Below the pieces are notes generated by a model. That model ran no database searches, was not told where the DNA came from, and was given only the letters and a program-made list of their open reading frames with translations. Shown here in pieces: positions 60,901-64,000 of a DNA stretch of 64,000 bases (positions are counted from its first letter, which is position 1; each line of letters starts with the position of its first letter). A program made the translations under genes and the position numbers. Source of the DNA: Stictocephala bisonia (Eukaryota > Arthropoda > Insecta > Hemiptera > Membracidae); assembly GCA_035578905.1 (NCBI GenBank), contig JAQJVL010002635.1, forward strand, positions 24,568 to 88,567. The letters are read 5' to 3'.

Positions 60901-61650
60901 ACAGTTGCTTCAAAGAGCACCGAGATAATGTTCTGGACGGCGTACGTGTCTTCTGTCTCGCTGGTTGTTGAGTAAGTAGTATTAGGTGACAGTTCCTTCA
61001 AAGAGCACCGAGAGGATGATCTACTTTCACAAAGGACGGCGTACTTGTCTTCTGTCTCGCTGGTTGTTGAGTAAGTAGTATTAGGTGACAGTTGCTTCAA
61101 AGAGCACCGAGAGAATGATCTACTTTCACAAAGGACGGCGTACGTGTCTTCTGTCTCGCTGGTTGTTGAGTAAGTAGTATTAGGTGACAGTTGCTTCAAA
61201 GAGCACCGCGAGGATGATCTACTTTCACAAAGGACGGCGTACATGTCTTCTGTCTCGCTGGTTGTTGAGTAAGTAGTATTAGGTGACAGTTCCTTCAAAG
61301 AGCACCGAGAGGATGATCTACTTTCACAAAGGACGGCGTACATGTCTTCTGTCTCGCTGGTTGTTGAGTAAGTAGTATTAGGTGACAGTTGCTTCAAAGA
61401 GCACCGAGAGGATGATCTACTTTCACAAAGGACGGCGTACTTGTCTTCTGTCTCGCTGGTTGTTGAGTAAGTAGTATTAGGTGACAGTTCCTTCAAAGAG
61501 CACCGAGAGCGATCTACTTTCACAAAGGACGGCGTACGTGTCTTCTGTCTCGCTGGTTGTTGAGTAAGTATTATTAGGTGACAGTTGCTTCAAAGAGCAC
61601 CGAGAGAATGTTCTGGTCGGCGTACGTGTCTTCTGTCTCGCTGGTTGTTG
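57945..61650 (-). repeat. 99-bp tandem array with a 33-codon reading frame
   Basis: About 37 near-identical units are present. On the minus strand each encodes a 33-residue S/T/E-rich unit: KQLSPNTTYSTTSETEDTYA, then VLCESRSSSRCSL. Variant positions are Q/E, T/P, T/K/M, S/F and C/Y, mostly amino-acid-changing, which does not look like purifying selection. The frame is interrupted by TCA-to-TGA stops in two units (near 58654 and 59248), by 88-bp units that lack ACTTTCACAAA (five seen), and by one unit missing 9 bp near 60210. It is either a minisatellite with an accidentally open frame or the decayed repeat region of a protein gene. Confidence 0.93.
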
Positions 61651-61799
61651 AAAATATCTTCATTCTGAGAGCTCAGTTGATTTCTCAAAACTCCGCCAAT
61701 ATCATAACTGTAAATTACTTTTTCATTCACTTTTCTAATGGTTAAGCAATTGAAATATATTTTTACATGGTTTCATTTTATCTACGCTAGTGGCATTTT
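61651..61799. other. AT-rich flank of the 99-bp array
   Basis: No feature recognised. Confidence 0.5.
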
Positions 61800-61935
61800 A
61801 CTTTGTATTTATCGACCGTAAAGGGACAACGGTCCAAACCCCTCAAGCAAATTTCTAAGTGGATTTCCCGAGATGGACCTGTGACCAGACCAGATCTGCA
61901 CGTGAAGCAGACCTGCTAACCACTAGGCTAGAAAG
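61800..61935 (-). mobile_element. tRNA-derived SINE, degraded
   Basis: The minus strand reads TAGCCTAGTGGTTAGCAGGT (about 61911-61930), matching a pol III A box (TRGCNNAGYGG) in tRNA-like context. CAGGTCCATCTCGGGAAATCC follows at roughly the expected B-box position but has decayed. It differs from the SINE family at 12613. Confidence 0.6.
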
Positions 61936-62659
61936 AAGCCCAATAATCTCATACAATAATTTTATACAATTATGTAAGCAATAACATATTATTATCTTTT
62001 ATTAAAATGACACTTTAAATAGGGCCATTTGGACAATAATAAGTCTACAGAGCTGCAGTTTGCTGCTCAGATATCTCGGAGTTCGTTTCGGATTAAGTGG
62101 AAGAGAGGACTTTACAGTCATAACTTCGCTCCTGAAAAAGACGATTTTTTCAGATGTCCTTTAAATGTTATATAACTTGACATTGGACTAAATGAAATAA
62201 CCCCTTGTCAGATTACTCAAATTACCTAAACCAATGTTTGTTTGGAATTTCGCAATAGTTATGATTTTCAATTCCTAGTTCTAATTTACATCCCAGTTTT
62301 ATTAGAAAAAGTAACAAACCAATCCTGATTAACACTAATAAAAATGTTATTAACAACCCAATTTCGGACTGAACGCCTTACACTTGTCAAACATTGCCAA
62401 ACCATTGGTATCTACATAGTTTGAAGCTTCTCAAAACTAATACACATTTTAAATATTTCAACAGTGCTTATACATTAAGCATTCGATTGTAATATTTGCA
62501 CAAGTCATTGATGTTTTCTTATATTAGATAGGGTCATATCATTAAAGGTCATAAAACAATTTGGATATTTGACAAAAATTTAGCAGTTTTGTCCGATTGG
62601 CTTCCCGGCGAATAATTTGATAGTTATATAAAATGATTACAAAAATCCTTGTACACAAA
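61936..62659. other. AT-rich intergenic sequence
   Basis: No gene or repeat recognised. Confidence 0.5.
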
Positions 62660-63460
62660 ATCCTGTGTTTCATAAGACAATGTTGGGGCTCATCGCAGAG
62701 AGATTTCAACTATCACGTCGAGTCCCCAACCTCCGTGTTTCGTAATACAATGTCCTAATTCGTGTTTCGTAATACAATGCCCAACCTCCTTTTTTCATAA
62801 CCAATGTTGGGGCTTATCGCAGAGAGATTTCAACTATCACATCGAGTCCCCAACCTCCGATTTTCGTAATACAATGTCCAACCTCCGTGTTTCGTAATAC
62901 AATGCCCAACCTCCTTTTTTCATAACACAATGTTGGGGCTTATCGCAGAGAGATTTCAACTATCACGTCGAGTCCCCAACCTCCTATTTTCGTAATACAA
63001 TGCCCAACCTCCTTTTTTCATAACACAATGTTGGGGCTTATCGCAGAGAGATTTCAACTATCACGTCGAGTACCCAGCCTCAGTGTTTCGTAACACTGTT
63101 GGGACTTATCGCAGAGAGATTTCAATTATCACGTTTAGCCCCCAGCCCCGTTTTTTGTTACACAATGTTGGGATTTATCGCAGAGGTATTTAATCTATCA
63201 TGTAGAGTCCACAGCCTCAGTGTTTTGTAACACAATGTTGGGACTTATCGTTGAGATATTTTATCTATCACGTCGAGTACCTAGCCTCTGTGTTTCGAGA
63301 GATTTTGTTGGGACTAGTCGTAGAGATTTCAACTATCACGTCGAGTCCCCAGCCTCAATGTTTCGTAATTTTCAATGTTGGGATTTATCGCAGAGAGATT
63401 TCAACTACCACGTTGATTCCCTGGCCTCAGTGTTTCGTAACACAATGTTAGGACTTGTTG
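62660..63460. repeat. tandem array, 71-bp unit with longer variants
   Basis: About ten units contain ATGTTGGGACTTATCGCAGA, GAGATTTCAACTATCACGTC, GAGTCCCCAGCCTC, GTGTTTCGTAACACA. The first three units are about 100-127 bp because of an inserted extra GTGTTTCGTAATACAATG-CCAACCTCC piece. Later units are 62-73 bp. The two overlapping + ORFs at 63220-63483 are by-products. Confidence 0.92.
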
Positions 63461-63769
63461 TATTCCTAATACTTAAGATTTAATCAGGGCGACTTTCAAG
63501 AGGAGTTTTTGGCCTTGGGGGAAAGTACGACGCACCAAATGAGGCGGTTTGGTAAGAAGTGGTGCTGGGAAGGGCTGGAGCACCGCCATTAATTCTCTAT
63601 GGCTGGCGTAATCAGTCGTCTTGGATCTGTCTTCCATAGTATCAATATTATACGGATAACCACATTGTTAACGCTCTATTAACGACAAAACTGATTCGTT
63701 ATTTTGTAGGTATTGTACTTGAGACTGTTAATAACTTAGTGTATATACATATCTTTCTCAATGTGACTT
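63461..63769. other. intergenic sequence
   Basis: A GC-balanced patch (63485-63625) lies in AT-rich flanks. I recognise no gene. Confidence 0.5.
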
Positions 63770-64000
63770 TTTTGTCAGCAAGATGACTTAAGCACATTTT
63801 GCTGTGAATGTCTTTAACAACAGTAGTTATGTGTACACACTACATACTTTAGTACTTTGGACTTGAGCACACCTTGCTGTAAATGTCCACAGCAACAGTA
63901 ATTATGGGTACAGACTAGATCACTATACTACTTTGGACTTGAGGACACCTTGCTGTAAATGTCCTTAACAACAATAATTTTGTTAAAAACTAGATCGGCT
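63770..64000. repeat. tandem repeat of about 80 bp, running off the window
   Basis: Three diverged units contain GACTTGAGCACACCTTGCTG, AAATGTC, AACAACAGTAATTATG, and ACTAGATCACTATACTACTT. The third is still incomplete at the last base. Confidence 0.88.

Noticed and set aside
57945..61650. Regular repeats as a CRISPR array
   Set aside because: Units are contiguous and near-identical with no variable spacers, and the window is eukaryotic.

Overview
The window is eukaryotic nuclear DNA, most likely from an arthropod and probably an insect. The evidence is a mobile-element fauna of PIF/Harbinger, hAT, piggyBac-like, BEL/Pao and tRNA-derived SINE pieces, a Polinton/Maverick-type protein-primed DNA polymerase with an endonuclease VII-like insert, a U1 snRNA-like sequence and abundant satellite arrays. 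No operon, CRISPR array or prokaryotic gene is visible. The only long, intact, convincingly coding gene is the DNA polymerase. Most of the rest is repeat.

Layout. 1-4160: a very large inverted repeat (arms 1-1470 and 1548-3020, 77-bp loop) with A/C-rich then G/T-rich degenerate tandem repeats and a 30-bp tandem core. The left arm runs off the window. 4161-5857: an AT-rich spacer with two GC-richer islands and, at 5585-5729, a U1 snRNA-like sequence. 5858-9340 (minus): PolB, 1160 aa, all exonuclease and polymerase motifs present, with a duplicated 160-170 bp promoter block at 9401-9742. 9743-12600: non-coding DNA with recurring TATA-like modules and an ETS-site-like minisatellite. 12600-21220: nested transposon debris, including a hAT MITE with an 8-bp target duplication, a TTAA-flanked piggyBac-like MITE, and a Harbinger MITE that still carries a fossil piece of its transposase.

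21225-55911 is different in texture from everything else. Almost every base sits in a homopolymer run, both strands are full of stops, and recognisable tandem arrays have blurred periods. At the right edge a repeat copy written in this style (55315-56054) lies directly beside a clean copy of the same repeat (56055-56650). That comparison shows the block is a homopolymer-inflated version of ordinary sequence, most simply an unpolished long-read consensus. A BEL/Pao reverse transcriptase fragment and three satellite families can still be read through it. I do not treat ORFs in this block as genes.

55912-64000 is clean again: a hAT transposase remnant, a 3.7-kb array of 99-bp units (33 codons, mostly open on the minus strand but broken by stops and 11-bp deletions), a SINE, and two further tandem arrays, the last running off the window.

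How parts may work together: the polymerase, its duplicated promoter, the U1-like sequence and the giant inverted repeat occupy one contiguous 9.7-kb stretch and could be parts of one linear, protein-primed element. No integrase, capsid or ATPase gene was seen in the window, so this remains a hypothesis.
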